From contig CM060831.1 in the NCBI GenBank assembly GCA_030762175.1, positions 75,555,001 through 75,619,000 on the forward strand: a stretch of 64,000 bases of DNA, given 5' to 3'. The first letter of the stretch is position 1, and every line of letters starts with the position of its first letter. The notes beneath the pieces are model-generated. The model was not told the DNA's origin, searched no databases, and worked only from the letters and a program-made list of their open reading frames with translations. Below, one piece after another: positions 11,847 through 22,743 of this stretch. Origin of the DNA: Metallyticus violacea (taxonomy: Eukaryota; Arthropoda; Insecta; Mantodea; Metallyticidae). Both the position numbers and the translations under genes were made by a program.

Positions 11847-12530
11847 GTGTTTCAATGTTTGTGCTGTTATAATGCCAAAAAGTGTTTTTATAATTTAACA
11901 CACAAAAGCTTCATGTATGATTCTTGTGTGACAACAAACTCGTGTAGAGAAGTGCGACGGCAATTTATAGACAGATTCACTGCTGTTCGTGCGCCTCACA
12001 GAGAAACGGTTCTTAATCTTGTGAATAGATTTAGGGAAACGGGATCTGTTCTTGATAAGAAATCGAAAGTAAAACGCCGTGTTCTCACAGAGGAAAAACT
12101 CAGTGACATAGGGGAAATGTTAGAACGAAGTGCGAGGAAATCTCAGAGAAAGCTTGCACAGGAATCAGGAATTTCACAAACCTCGGCTTGGGATGCCACT
12201 AAAATTTTAAAATTAAAATCCTATAAGATAACTGTAGTTCAGGAATTGCACACCACGCGATGAATAGAGTTAATTTCTGCTATTGGGTGTTGGATAATGT
12301 TAATGTTTGCTTTATTGACCCACATTTAATTTTTTTTACGGACGAAACATAATTTTATTTACGGGGCCATGTACCGACACAACAAAATAGATACTGGAGT
12401 GCAGAAAAACCCGAACTTATACACAAAATGTCATTGTATAGCAAAAAATTGGCGTTTGGTGTGCTGTGAGTGCTAATAGTAATCTATACGCTTCCATTTA
12501 AGGAACTATGAACGTCCGACCCCCTGACAA
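11847..12530 (+). pseudogene. DUF4817/Tc-type DDE transposase pseudogene
   Basis: The open part (11847-12263) reads ETVLNLVNRFRETGSVLDKK, then RRVLTEEKLSDIGEMLERS and KLAQESGISQTSAW. This is the helix-turn-helix arrangement of the DUF4817-associated transposases common in arthropods. After a stop at 12261-12263 the same frame continues with NFCYWVLDNVN, then FFTDET with the first catalytic Asp, a stop where Trp is expected, and NRYWSAEKPELIHKM. The remaining catalytic core is missing, so the gene is truncated at the 3' side. No terminal repeats were found. Confidence 0.85.
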
Positions 12531-13544
12531 ACAACGTGTTTCCAGGTGCTAAGCAAATTTCCGTTAAACCGGCCTCGAGTCCGAACTAGGACACTGTATT
12601 TAAATATATAGCACAGCCCTCACAGAGAAAGCTCAATAAAAATAAGTAATGTCTCGGAATTTTTATTAGTAACATATGCCTTGGTATGACAGGGAGGTAG
12701 TTTGTGCGGCGTGAATGTCTCTCCAATTCTTATACTTCTCACTACGGTTCTTTAGATTAAACATCATGGAATTTTAAATGAAAATTTTCTTCCTCAAGAC
12801 CAATGAACCAATTAAAACCACAAGAATGCAGGCGGTAAACTCATAATATACACTATGATAAAAAAGAAGAATATTAGCGGATACGCTTCTCCTATTCTGA
12901 GGGTCTCAGTAGTTGTGCTTCCAACATTCATGCTTTCATAGTTACGATGTTAAGAAAATATTATTAGAACCATAAGATCCAATGCGAATGGATAAGGAAC
13001 TGGCAAAGACTTCTTGTAAACAAAAGCTTTCAAATTGATTATTGATGGTTTCTTAAATATAATTCCATTGCATCAACTCACCAACTGCAAAGTTCTAAGA
13101 ACTGGCAACCGAGCAGAAAAGGCTTGCAAATATGCCAACCTTGAAACTGCGATACGATCTGTGTTAATATACGTAACAACCACGTTAGGTAAATGGACGC
13201 AGTCTCGGAGATGTGTAAACAGAGTGGGGAGACATGATATATGCCATTAAGGATTGTGTTTTTCTAATTACGTTGCCAGCAGATTCTCTTACACGTTCTG
13301 CCTACATAATATTTGCAAGCAGCAGTTTATCAGCGTGCGCCGTGCATCTGTCAGGGTTCTGTCTGTCCGTCGTAACATGCATCACCTTTCTTTTGACCCC
13401 AGGAGCTCGGCCCTAGCTGAACATGCCATCCATGACAAAGCTTGTAACCCTAACACGCGTAAAACGATATTCTCTAAGTTTGAGATAATTGTTTATTTAG
13501 TAGTGGTAAAGGATAATTATTGTGATAAGTTTACAACTATACAA
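12531..13544. other. AT-rich intergenic stretch
   Basis: No supported gene is present. The plus-strand ORF at 13254-13583 contains a SSALAEHAIH peptide that faintly recalls the end of a Penelope endonuclease, but the context around it does not fit. Confidence 0.35.
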
Positions 13545-13760
13545 AAAATACATGACTTGGCGTTACAAGCTGGATCGAATTGAGCTGCTGAAAAGAATCT
13601 CTTGCTGCTGGAGGAATCTCATGCTGTGCTGGAGGAAGGAATCTCTTGCTGCTAGTCTCCATTATTAGGCGGGTGAAATATTATAATGTGTTCTTATTCC
13701 AATTCGGAACTAATTCATATATACACACACTAACCTAATCTGTCGGCTAACCTCGGTCGA
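13545..13760. repeat. Partial copy of the 32.7-kb TIR element
   Basis: The sequence starts with 'ttggcgttacaagc', then has 'gaatctcttgctgct', 'ggcgggtgaaatatt' and 'aactaattcatatatacaca', in the same order and orientation as at 32736-32945. The match fades after about 13760 and the opposite terminal repeat is not found nearby, so this is a one-ended or truncated copy. Confidence 0.75.
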
Positions 13761-14494
13761 CTGTTGTATGTCAACAGTCACTAAAATTCCCTATGAAAAT
13801 ACGAAATGGAGCATGTAACATTCAAATGTGCATTGAGCAAGCACAGCGGTACAAATAAACGATGGACAGTAGATTCCATTCAATATGCATCTAATTATAG
13901 TTCAAATTGATCTATTAGTATTAAAATATTAAAAATATTTACGATTTATAAAAATAGATGTTTAGGAATAAATATAGCACTTATTTTCTTTCTTAAATAT
14001 CAGTAAATAGTCTCTTCTTTCTGTGCCCATAATGTGCATTAATGTGTTCTTCTAACTAAGGACCACAAACATTTTGTCCACATTTTCAAACCTCTCTCTT
14101 TGGTTACTTTACATGGATTTTAAATACCTATGCTTACTTTATGACACAACAGATACATACTGCATGCTATTATACTCCTAAGTAATATACGCTAGATATA
14201 CTAAAAATATGATGTATAATATACAGTTACATTTATACAGAAGTGTGCATACATATGCTTTCCGGGTGCTTTGAGGGGGAAGTAGAGAGGGTTTATTTGT
14301 TCAGCATCGAATTCAAACGCATACTTATGTTAAATAAGAGAATGTGCTAAATAATGTACAGTAGTAAAGGAAAGGTACATTAAAGTTCTTTGTATACACA
14401 AGTGCCAGCCTGAAACACGTGCCTGTCTTTTGCATATGTACCTATTTGATTTCAAGTATAATGATGTTTTATCTGTACTAATGTAAATAATTAC
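13761..14494. other. AT-rich intergenic stretch
   Basis: No ORF of note, no tRNA-like boxes and no repeats were recognised. Confidence 0.45.
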
Positions 14495-14890
14495 CGAGCG
14501 GTTGGCTCAGGTGGTAACAAGTGGAACTCACATTCGGGAGGTTCGGGTTTAAATCCTTTGGGGTGAACCATTTTGACCTTGGGGGTTTTCGTGGTTTTTC
14601 CTGGTCGCTTAGGTAAAAGTTTGTAAGGATATTTCTTTTCCACAAATTTTCTACCCTCCCAATTACATTGGTTCTGTTATAGAATAGAAACTGCCAGGAC
14701 GAGGTTGTCTGGTGCGGTGTGACGCTGGCTTGCGCTTTCTAAAGGTTCCTGCCCCGGCGTCTGGCAAGGAAGCGGCCCTTCTGGAAGCTCGGAGCACCTT
14801 GGAGGGAGGCTTCCATTGGTGTCAGGGTGTTCTATCTGGAAACCTCGTCTGTATCTCTGCTTAAATGTTGCTGTTATCATGGACATTACT
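14495..14890 (+). mobile_element. SINE-C, tRNA-derived, fullest copy
   Basis: The head 'ggttggctcaggtggtaaca' fits a Pol III A box and 'ggttcgggtttaaatcc' about 35 bp further fits a degenerate B box, so the 5' end is tRNA-like. The GC-richer body (14690-14860) recurs at 7717-7900. The body and head are unlike SINE-A and SINE-B. No clear target duplication or A tail was found, which suggests an old insertion. Confidence 0.7.
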
Positions 14891-15655
14891 GATTACTTCT
14901 ATACTTTCGGGAAAAATATACAATCCGAACACTCAGTAATAGAAGACCTTTACATACTTTCCAAAGTTCTTTGTGTCTGCTGACGGTACAGGCCGGCAGC
15001 AGACATCCAATCGAAGAAATTAACTTTTTCTTTTTGCTGCAGTCGCTACATGTTCCGAGCTGCAGTAGGTTTTATTTGAATGCTAAATTGTGATCGATCC
15101 TTCAACCTTCATTGGATGAAAATATTTTTATTCCATTTTACTGTATCACACAATTCTTTCGGTCTCGAGTTAAACTACATTGCCAATTGAACACGAGCAG
15201 GCCTATGTTCGACTATCATATTTTCTTTGCTACCTGCTTTCCCGTTATGGATCCCAACAGTGTGAAGACATTTTCTCATCATCAAATAACCAATTTGTAG
15301 ATTCTTGTCTCACAACAGATGTCGAAGAACCGAAAGAATCTCTTTGGAATTCTTCAGTTTTTGGTCTTTCATATTTCGCGTTGAGTTGTAAGTTCATCTT
15401 CTTCTTCCTGGAACCACTATATTCAATAACGAAAGCCGCCTTCTCCTTTCCTCTACTATCTCATTTACAATACCTCATCAAATTCAATCCTCCTAATAAT
15501 AGAATAGTTATTTGCGCAATGCACTATCATCCTACAATTTGATTGCGCGTTATATCGAAATTTAGTGTCATTGTTATACACATTCACAGTAAGGATAAAT
15601 GATGAAGCAGCACTTATCTTTTTCATACTTCTAAAAGATCATTTTCCATGTTCTT
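14891..15655. other. Intergenic stretch, no supported gene
   Basis: A plus-strand ORF of 120 codons (15180-15542) is present but carries no motif I can name, and its frame is not supported by codon bias. Nothing else stands out. Confidence 0.4.
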
Positions 15656-15679
15656 TTTTATTATTATTATTTGTTTATT

Positions 15680-15960
15680 TATGAACGTTCTTTAACATCT
15701 GAGGTCATCAGCGTCCCATTCAATTCAGGGAGTGAAACGGTCGACAAATTTTGCTCCGAGGCCTCTCTTTCAGGCTTGAGGTTCTTTTTCGTGCCGCAAA
15801 TGTACGACACGGGACCCACGGCTTTACTTCCCTTCCGAAGGAAGCCATACTTAGGATTTTTACGCCCGAAAAAAATCCATCGATTTTGGTCGGGTTCGAA
15901 CCCGCAATCTTGGGTTTAAGAGGCAAGTATGGTAACTACTGCACCACCAGGACCGACTCC
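15680..15960 (-). mobile_element. SINE-B copy, minus strand
   Basis: Read on the minus strand, it begins at about 15960 with 'ggtcctggtggtgcagtagt', includes the B box 'gggttcgaacc' and ends at about 15680 with 'cagatgttaaagaacg', followed by an A-rich, TAA-containing tail (15656-15680 as T-rich plus strand). The three overlapping ORFs seen on both strands here are by-products of the SINE sequence and recur in the other copies. Confidence 0.9.
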
Positions 15961-16214
15961 ATATCCTTAAATAAATAATCTTCGAAACAAAAGAGCCTGC
16001 TCAAAAAACTGAAAATAATACGGAACCCGGAAATAGTGCATGAGTGTACTGTGCCGTTCTAATAGGTCTTCTTGACTACGTCACTTTTACCATTCTCATC
16101 TTCTTGTCCACGCTGGAAGGTTTAGATGCCCATGTTTTGTTAAAGCAGGCAGCACTTGAGAGAAATAAAGAGACGTAATTGTTTCTAGCGTGGTCTCCTC
16201 TCCTTCCCTTCAGC

Positions 16215-17150
16215 GTTTGCAGAGAGTGCTGCAGATCAATGGGTAACAGACGTTATAGCCTTTATTCTAAATTCATAGGAACGGAATTCTCTATGTTAGC
16301 CCGTACGAGTGACCTGGGGGTTTATGACGGTTTCCTTCAGCATCTCAACAGTATCAATGCACGGATCCAGTTTATCGTTGAGAAAGCGAAAGATGGCCAA
16401 CTAGCTTTCTTGGATGTTCTGGTTACCAAAAACAGACGGGAAGCTGGGATACACAAACCGCAAACTCGCCCACACCAACCGATATCTGAACAAAAATTCC
16501 AACCATCACCCGAAGCAGAAACGCCCGATAATAAAGACCCTCAGTGACCGTGCTACTCGCATCTGCGAGCCTGACTCTTTGCAACAGGAACTCCGGCATC
16601 TGGAACGGGATTTACCTTCAAATGGTTTCACAGCACAAGAATCACGCAGAGCGATACGCCCACCCACACGCCACCTGGCCATACATGATTCGCCCAGGAG
16701 CAATGGCATTGCTTTCCTAACGTACTTCAACAAGGTCATGGACAGAATTGTACGCCTACTCAAACGCCACAACGTCAAAACCATTTTCAAGCCTACCAGA
16801 CAAATCAATACTTTGCTACGCTCGGCCAAAGACCCCAGGGACCGGTTCATTTTTGCCGGCGTCTACCGGATTCCTTGTTCCTGCGGTGCAGTATACTAAG
16901 GCACCACTCAACGAAGCGTCAACATACGGATCTCCGAACACAAGAGATGCTGCCGTCTGGGCCATCCGGACAAGTCCGCGTTCGAAGAACATGCAATGTG
17001 GGCAGACGGTGAACACATATCCAATACAATGAAACATCTGTCCTATCTTCAGTACCATACTACCACGCTAGATTACAACGCGAAGTCATAGAAATCTACA
17101 AGCATCCTAATAATTTTAACAGAAAGGGAGAGGGCTCAAGCTGAGCAAAA
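16215..17150 (+). mobile_element. Penelope-like element, 3' part with GIY-YIG domain
   Basis: The C-terminal reverse transcriptase region and the endonuclease of a Penelope-like element can be followed over three frames. FLQHLNS and LAFLDVLVTK lie in the first frame, YLNKNSNHHPKQKR and SLQQELRHL in the second, and EIYKHPNNFNRK at the end in the third. The part with the catalytic YVDD-like motif is missing, so the copy is 5' truncated. These elements copy themselves by target-primed reverse transcription with a GIY-YIG nuclease instead of the APE nuclease of most LINEs. No flanking repeat of the pLTR type was found on either side. Confidence 0.9.
16414..17089 (+). pseudogene. Penelope-like RT/GIY-YIG pseudogene
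   Basis: Within the second frame, FIFAGVYRIPCSCGAVY carries the GIY part of the nuclease and the CxC zinc-binding pair. The next codon, where the Ile of YIG is expected, is a stop (taa at 16897-16899). The frame then continues as GTTQRSVNIRISEHKR, LGHPDKSAFEEHA and HTTTLDYNAKS, all standard blocks of the domain. A frameshift near 16430 joins this to the upstream RT part. The stop inside the nuclease core means the copy cannot make an active enzyme. Confidence 0.9.
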
Positions 17151-17279
17151 CCTGGCCAGATGCCAGATACAGGTCACCTAGGTCCTTCCTAGGTGGGTAA
17201 TTGTCGACAGTACCTAGCCGAACCTCGGTTTTACCTGTCAAGATGGTAGATGTTCCTTATTTTAACAGGTTGTTGTTAT

Positions 17280-17930
17280 GCATCAGGAAAAATAAAAAAA
17301 GAAAAAGAAAATGTTTTCTTTTTTGGTATTGGGTGGACTGGCCACCCATCCAACTTTCGACCAAGGTCAATACTGCTTAACTTGGGACTTGGCCGCAGGC
17401 TTCGCTTTCGTGAGGTTTGGTCTTCCGTTGATGGCTCAGGATGGAAGAAAACGGCCGTTTTCAGGGTGGATGGACATCCCCTAGGATCTGGAGCTCTTCT
17501 TCTTGCCAACCTTGCCCGAGTCGAGCAGCGTTGAGGAGGAAAGCAAGGCAAAGAGCTTCTCAAGGGAGTGATGAAGCATCTCGTGGCTGTTGCCGATGTT
17601 TTCCTCAAGGTTGGAGATCTGCACTTGGGACTCCTCACAGCGAGAGTGCAGGTCTGTGAGTTTGGAGTTAAGTTCGAGCCCTTGGTCCTTCATGTGTTGC
17701 TCCAGGGTACCCTGGCCACGCTACCTCAGCCAGTCGCGCAGAGGTGGTCGCGAGACTCCGAACAGCGGCGTTCAGCGCCTCAATTGAAGCGGAGACTACC
17801 ACTGCCAGAGGTCTCGTTTCCGGAGATGCTGACTTCCGGCGTGGTCGGTCCTGGGAATTCTGTGCCGGTAGTGGAGCTGGCCCGGGAGCAAAATCTGGCA
17901 AAACCTGGCCGAAGACCGAAGTAATCTGGC
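17280..17930 (-). pseudogene. GC-rich ORF1-like block with predicted coiled coil
   Basis: On the minus strand, 17901-17668 reads VVSASIEALNAAVRSLATTS and after a frameshift 17693-17481 reads KLTDLHSRCEESQVQISNLE, a heptad-like pattern of Leu/Ile that suggests a coiled coil. GC content is well above the flanks. Position and orientation (same strand as the Jockey-like LINE at 18.4-19.3 kb) would fit a LINE ORF1 or gag-like protein, but no zinc knuckles or RRM are visible. I therefore leave the family open. Overlapping plus-strand ORFs exist and are probably shadows of the GC bias. Confidence 0.35.
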
Positions 17931-18014
17931 AGGCTGAAGACAGTGCTCAGCCTGATTATAGTTGCTGCGTCCCTACCCTGTGTTGGGTTTTACCGCAGAG
18001 ACGGGAAACCTGGC

Positions 18015-18310
18015 TTTTTTTTTTATTAGGGGCGGCCCCACACCCGCCAACCCCGGTGGTGATCATCCGCAGAGGCTACATCGCCTCCCCATGCAGTTAG
18101 TAACTAAGCATGCATGAGGGGGTGCTTGTTAATTTGGGTACATGCAGGCGTTTGTTAGGTTAAGAGCAGGAGAAGGGTCGGGTTCCGCTTGAGCACCCCG
18201 GTTAGTACAGATTAATTTACCATGCTAGCATGCTATACATGCGAGCGCGTCATCGTGATTCCCTGGTTGTGACCATGACGCGTCCTGATCACCGCCAGGG
18301 GGTTAGTAGC
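18015..18310 (-). mobile_element. Second Jockey-like LINE 3' UTR copy with A tail
   Basis: A T10 run at 18015-18024 (A tail on the minus strand) is followed by a segment that, from about 18094, matches 18441-18660. Shared blocks are 'cagttagt', 'gggtcgggttccgc', 'gagcaccccggttagta' and 'gattaattt(a/g)cc'. It holds about 70 bp of additional 3' sequence between its A tail and the shared part. It seems to be a short, 5'-truncated insertion of the same LINE family as its neighbour. Confidence 0.65.
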
Positions 18311-18402
18311 TACTGAATGTAGGTGAGATGTTAGTTAAAAGCGTTAGTATTTGTTAGTTTGCTACACGTGGGATAGGAGGGTATTGAGGAGCTGTGAGGG
18401 GT

Positions 18403-18405
<3 letters not shown>

Positions 18406-18439
<34 letters not shown>

Positions 18440-19345
18440 CAGTTAGTGTCTAACATGCGCATGCGAGGGTGTGTTTGTTAGTAGGAGTACGTGCGATTAG
18501 TGTTATTGGAGTAGTGTTAGTTGGGTCGGGTTCCGCATGAGCACCCCGGTTAGTAAGGATTAATTTGCCGTGCAAGCATGCAGTGCATGCAAGCGAGTCA
18601 ATGCTACAATCCTGGGAGTAAACATGACACGAAGTCCTGAGTACTACCAGGGGGATTAAGGTTAAAGTTAAATGAGTTAGTTATTTATGTTAGTTGGTAT
18701 TAGTTGTAACTAATGTTAGCATGCAAAAGTAAAAAGTGGATGGTGATGGTGATGATGAAGATGTTGGTGGGGCGGACTTGCCTCATGTTACCAGTGTATG
18801 TGTTACGTTCTGCTTCTGTGGTGCTGTGTTGTCATGTGCAGCTTCTGCAGTCTTTTTCCCTTCTATGCTGGTGTTCTGTAACAGAGAGTATGTTGAGGTT
18901 TATGAATGATTCTCCCTATGGGGGGACTAGTTTGTTGAGAAGAACAGCAATTTCCGCAGCGCTAGTGTCTGGCTGAAGCGTACGATTGAATATGGCAAGT
19001 GGTCTGTTGTGAACGTTTTGAACAGTGTGATATGTTCCTAGGCTTTGAATGAGTGAGTTGTGGCTCTTGGATGCTTGAGTATAGAGATCGTGTGCCAGTT
19101 TTTTGAGGAATTCTTCTATTGTGTGGATCTTTAGTTCCTCATGCAGTACTGCAGAGGGTGCAAGTTTAGGTACCTGAGCTATTATACGTAGGCATTTGTT
19201 CTGGAATGACTGTATTTTGCGAATGTGTGTGGGGGCTGCATAGCCCCATACAGGGCCGGCATACGTCAGTATAGGCCTTATTAGTGTCTTGTATAGTGTT
19301 AGCCCTGTTTTAAGTTGTAGTGTGCTACTGTAGTTTATAAGCGGG
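18406..19345 (-). mobile_element. Jockey-like LINE 3' end with poly(A)
   Basis: The element runs on the minus strand from the reverse transcriptase thumb region (from about 19345) through a stop at 18918-18916, a roughly 480-bp 3' UTR, and a 34-nt poly(A) tail (T's at 18406-18439 on the plus strand). It is 5' truncated, as most LINE insertions are. The region between 18.1 and 18.7 kb contains two related 3' UTR segments because another copy lies next to it. Confidence 0.85.
18916..19345 (-). pseudogene. Jockey-like LINE ORF2 C-terminal fragment
   Basis: The minus-strand frame is open for about 140 codons: YPLINYSSTLQLKTGLTLY, then KTLIRPILTYAGPVWGYA, THIRKIQSFQNKCLRII and IHTIEEFLKKLA. This is the well-known end of Jockey-type reverse transcriptase ORFs ('RPI(L/M)TYA.PVWG', '(I/L)Q..QNK.LR.I'). 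It stops naturally at 18918-18916 after NKLVPP. The lack of stops inside suggests a fairly recent copy. The catalytic YADD region is not in the element because of the 5' truncation, so it makes no active enzyme. Confidence 0.85.
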
Positions 19346-19540
19346 TAGATGATGATGAGTTAGGTTACATGATGTAGAATGGTGGGGGGGGCTTAATGGC
19401 AGGTTAGTTCTTTGGGTTGAGGTAGTTAATTACTAAGATGCTGATGTTTATGAAGCATGCAACGATAGTAGAATTTGGCGGGACTTACAGTTTTGTAGAG
19501 AACGTACTATTGATCCGATATTAGAGCAGATAAAACAAGC

Positions 19541-19860
19541 CCACACTCGCAAAATTCACGCGAACCAATCACCGATCAGAGCGGAGATGCCCCGCCCTCC
19601 GAGTACACCCCCCTGCTCCAGCCGAACCAATCCTTTTCGAGCAGTTCGTATATAAAAATAACACTTCCAGGTGACATTTCAGTCGTGCCAGGACCTTCGC
19701 CCAAAAAACTCACACCGCACCACTGAAGATGTCCTCCGCAGGTGGGGATGAAACGCTTGGACTCGGCTCCAACAGCCCACGGCAGAAACTTCTAGTTATA
19801 CGTTATGAAGGTTTGTTAACGTTTTTTATTAATTGTATTGTAAAAGTTTAATGCTGTTTT
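19541..19860 (+). promoter_or_regulatory. Promoter-like block: CCAAT, GC box, TATA and initiator
   Basis: A GC-rich island in an AT-rich area contains CCAAT boxes at 19565-19569 and 19627-19631, a GC box (ccccgccctc) at 19590-19599, a TATA box (tatataaaa) at 19649-19657 and an arthropod-style initiator tcagtc at 19679-19684. The A of the initiator is 31 bp from the TATA start, which is the spacing expected for a Pol II core promoter. An E2F-like tttggcggga is at about 19474-19483. An ATG at 19729 opens 40 codons, with a possible splice donor (gaag/gtttgt) near 19807. The owner may be a host gene, a solo LTR or a Penelope-type pLTR; I cannot tell which. Confidence 0.55.
19729..19851 (+). CDS. 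Short ORF downstream of the promoter-like block
   Basis: From ATG 19729, about 48 nt after the initiator, 40 codons run to a taa at 19849-19851. The peptide starts MSSAGGDETLGLGSNSPRQ and becomes hydrophobic only after the possible donor site at about 19807, as though a first exon had been read into an intron. No family is recognised. The same stretch holds a hammerhead-like core (ctgaaga ... gaaa), so it could equally be non-coding. It is listed because of its position and not on protein evidence. Confidence 0.25.
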   Translation: MSSAGGDETLGLGSNSPRQKLLVIRYEGLLTFFINCIVKV

Positions 19861-21641
19861 AAGTTCCGGATTAATAAATTGTAATAAAATATTGTGTACT
19901 ATAACATTTTAAATTCTGTCAGAAAACACCAACACTAAAAATCTTTTAACTTAAACGATAATTTTTAAAGTATTTACCCGAATAATTAGCTCCATGTTTT
20001 AAAAATGTAAAAGGAATTTAAATGTGGCATTAACTAACATTTTTCAAGATCTATATCATGTTGATGAGTCATTATTGTCAGTGAGCTAATTTTAAGCCTA
20101 TTATGTATGTTAACTAAGAATTGCCTATTGTTGAACAAATCACAATATTTGTTAATTCTCTATCCCCGTTTTTAAGTTGCCTTTCTCCGAAAATACTTTT
20201 GGGGCTTTATTTCCAGCATACTATCTTATATACGCTTTCCTAATTGTTAACGCTAATATAAAATATTGTATAATATATAATATTTATTTTTTTCCCCTTT
20301 AGAAATAAAATGGATATACATTTGACAACTCCAATAGTGCACGCATTATTTAGGTGATTTTTAAACATTTTCTTTTTAGTATGTTTATTTTTATTCTTTT
20401 AATGCTTTGTTCACGCAACTTACCTGTTTTGCAAGCTACATTCAGGTTGTGTAAAAGAAGTAAATTTAATTTATTTAAGATTGCCTATCAAAGATAAGGG
20501 AATAAAAAATTATGCACAATGGTGACGACATTAATCGGGTAAGTCTTATACACATTTATGATGTTTTAAAAGCAGCCGTTTCATAAAATCATCCTGTAGA
20601 GGTCTTCCATAGTTACTTTAAACTTTTAATTACTGTAATAGATTCTATAAGATAGCCCTGTGTTAACATTTCTAATAATATAATTTCTACTTTTGATTGA
20701 TGAACGGCAGTAACATTTCATTTTGTCTTTTATAATGTTGAATAATATGTAATTGTGTTCTTAATAATTGCATTGTGTTTTTGTAATGGCTGCTTTATCC
20801 CACAAAATGCTGTGTTTTATGATGTTGATCTCCCATTTTTATCACATATCATTTTCATAATTTGGCATCTTTGACTCCTAAAGTAGGTTTATTCATTATA
20901 AAATATTATTATTCTCTTTACAACTTTCCAAACACAAATTACTTCGTTTCGCATCTATTGTGTCATTTCTTTTTATGATATTAATATTTAAATCTAACTT
21001 TTCATAGTGATCATGATCTGCCATTATCAACTTATCAACAGCAAAGGATAACCAATATTAATCTCATCTCTTATCAGGTGATAAGAGTTTTCAAGTTTAT
21101 ATTCGTCAATTAATATAAAAAACAACTTTCCAAAGCTGTGATATTCTTCCATGCTTACGGATAAATGAAGAATGGCGTTAAAATTGAAACATTGCGCATT
21201 GGTTATACTCTTAAAAACCCTTTTGTGTGCGCCATTCTTGCACGTGTTCCTGTCTGGTTCTTATGTAATACCCATTCGTGTTTCCATCCTCATCACTAAG
21301 ACTATATTACCAGTGTCTTGTTACTGTTAGTTGAGACAGACGAGAGAGTTTCCGAGAATGTGATGTAATCTTTTCAATTGAAGCCAGTTCTTCTCTTGTT
21401 GCTTGCTAGCAGAGATATCTTTGGTGCCAAGAGAGTAGCACTTTTAGGCCTTTTTATCAAAATTGTCATAATCAAAATCCTTTCCCTTGCCAACCCAGCT
21501 ACTTTGGTATTATCGAGGTTTGTTAAGGTTTATGCATTGTAATTCAAAGGTTTTAATGTCGCTTTTAAGTTTCTTGTATTGTTTAACTATAATAGGAACA
21601 TGTGTGCTAAAATATTTTAAAGTTGATATCATATCAGGGTG

Positions 21642-21703
21642 ACCTTGAACTGCTGCCTCAGCATGCCTAAATAATACCGTAGCTACCTTGGCAACCTGGT
21701 ATT
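21642..21703. repeat. 60-bp repeat, partner at 22744-22810
   Basis: This copy and the one 1.1 kb downstream share 'ccttgaactgctgcctc' and 'taataccgtagctacc' in the same orientation with only a few differences. This is much closer than the surrounding duplicated sequence, so the two may be conserved relative to their flanks or result from a more recent copying event. Confidence 0.75.
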
Positions 21704-22743
21704 TTAACTTTTTTTTATTAAATTGAGAGTTTTTAAAGTGTATTATGCTAAAAATGTATTTGCTATCTTAAAGTTTAAAATTGTATTTTATGGAGCATCG
21801 ACCTAACTTTTCAATTTCTAAATTATGCTGAATAAAGTACTGTATGTTAGCATGTTAACCAAGTTTTGCTAACTAAATCACAATATTTGTAAAGTTTCTT
21901 ATCCCATGTTCGACAGTTACTTTTCTTCGACTATATTCAAAGGGTTTTCCTTCTAGCATACTTCCTTATAATTGAAGAGGTTACCTTGTAGAAACTTGAT
22001 TAATAATCTACACTTTCACTACAACTTGAAGATGTAATTTTACCTGATGTGATCACTTGTCGATCGACAATAGTGTTGTAAAAGCCATCCATTTCCCAAA
22101 AGTTATTTTCTTCTACTGTCACAACATGCCAAATGCCTTTTTTTTAATTGCGAATGAAGAATATTTTTCGATGAATATGTTAAACACAAAACTATTGTTT
22201 CTCACCAACACTTAAATTCTTATCTCTTGTGTTTAATAAATACTGGAATTGATTGAGCTCTCGCCTTGATGTACCATTTGGTTTATTTAACTAACTAAGT
22301 TTCTATTCTGATAAGAATGAATAATAGCTGTTAGTAGGCCATGGACATTTATGATGTAAAAGTATTACATGTATTATTACATTTTCTTTACAATTTTTAC
22401 CTGTATTTAGACTGTGAACTATTTTTGTCTGAATGGAATGCCACGTGATTAATGTTTTCCTTAGGACCAACTCCAATAATTGAAAAATAAAAAAGTTGGT
22501 AGTAGAAATGCACGAAAATTGCAGGCCTTTCTAAAACAGCACATTTCGTTTGTGACATTGTTAATTAATGTCACCTATTTTAGCCATTATGTTTTTCATT
22601 CGACGTAAAACTAAATGTTTCCAATCCGAGTTATCGAGTTTGAAATCAAGAGTAAGATAGGGAAAATTCGATTTCTTAGCTGGGACTAGAACCAAGGCTT
22701 TTCGGGCGTTCATAGATTTTGGCAACCTTTCTGACATAAAGAA

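Noticed and set aside
13254..13583. SSALAEHAIH peptide as a second Penelope-type endonuclease end
   Set aside because: Only one short block resembles the family; GIY, YIG and the downstream FDNT-like blocks are not found around it.
15180..15542. 120-codon plus-strand ORF as a host exon
   Set aside because: No recognisable domain, no splice context and no repeat or paralogue support.
15671..15978. Four overlapping ORFs with a FTPEKIHRS-like peptide, repeated at 45, 48.6 and 58.2 kb
   Set aside because: They recur because they are translations of the SINE-B sequence; both strands are open and no copy has a plausible start context or domain.
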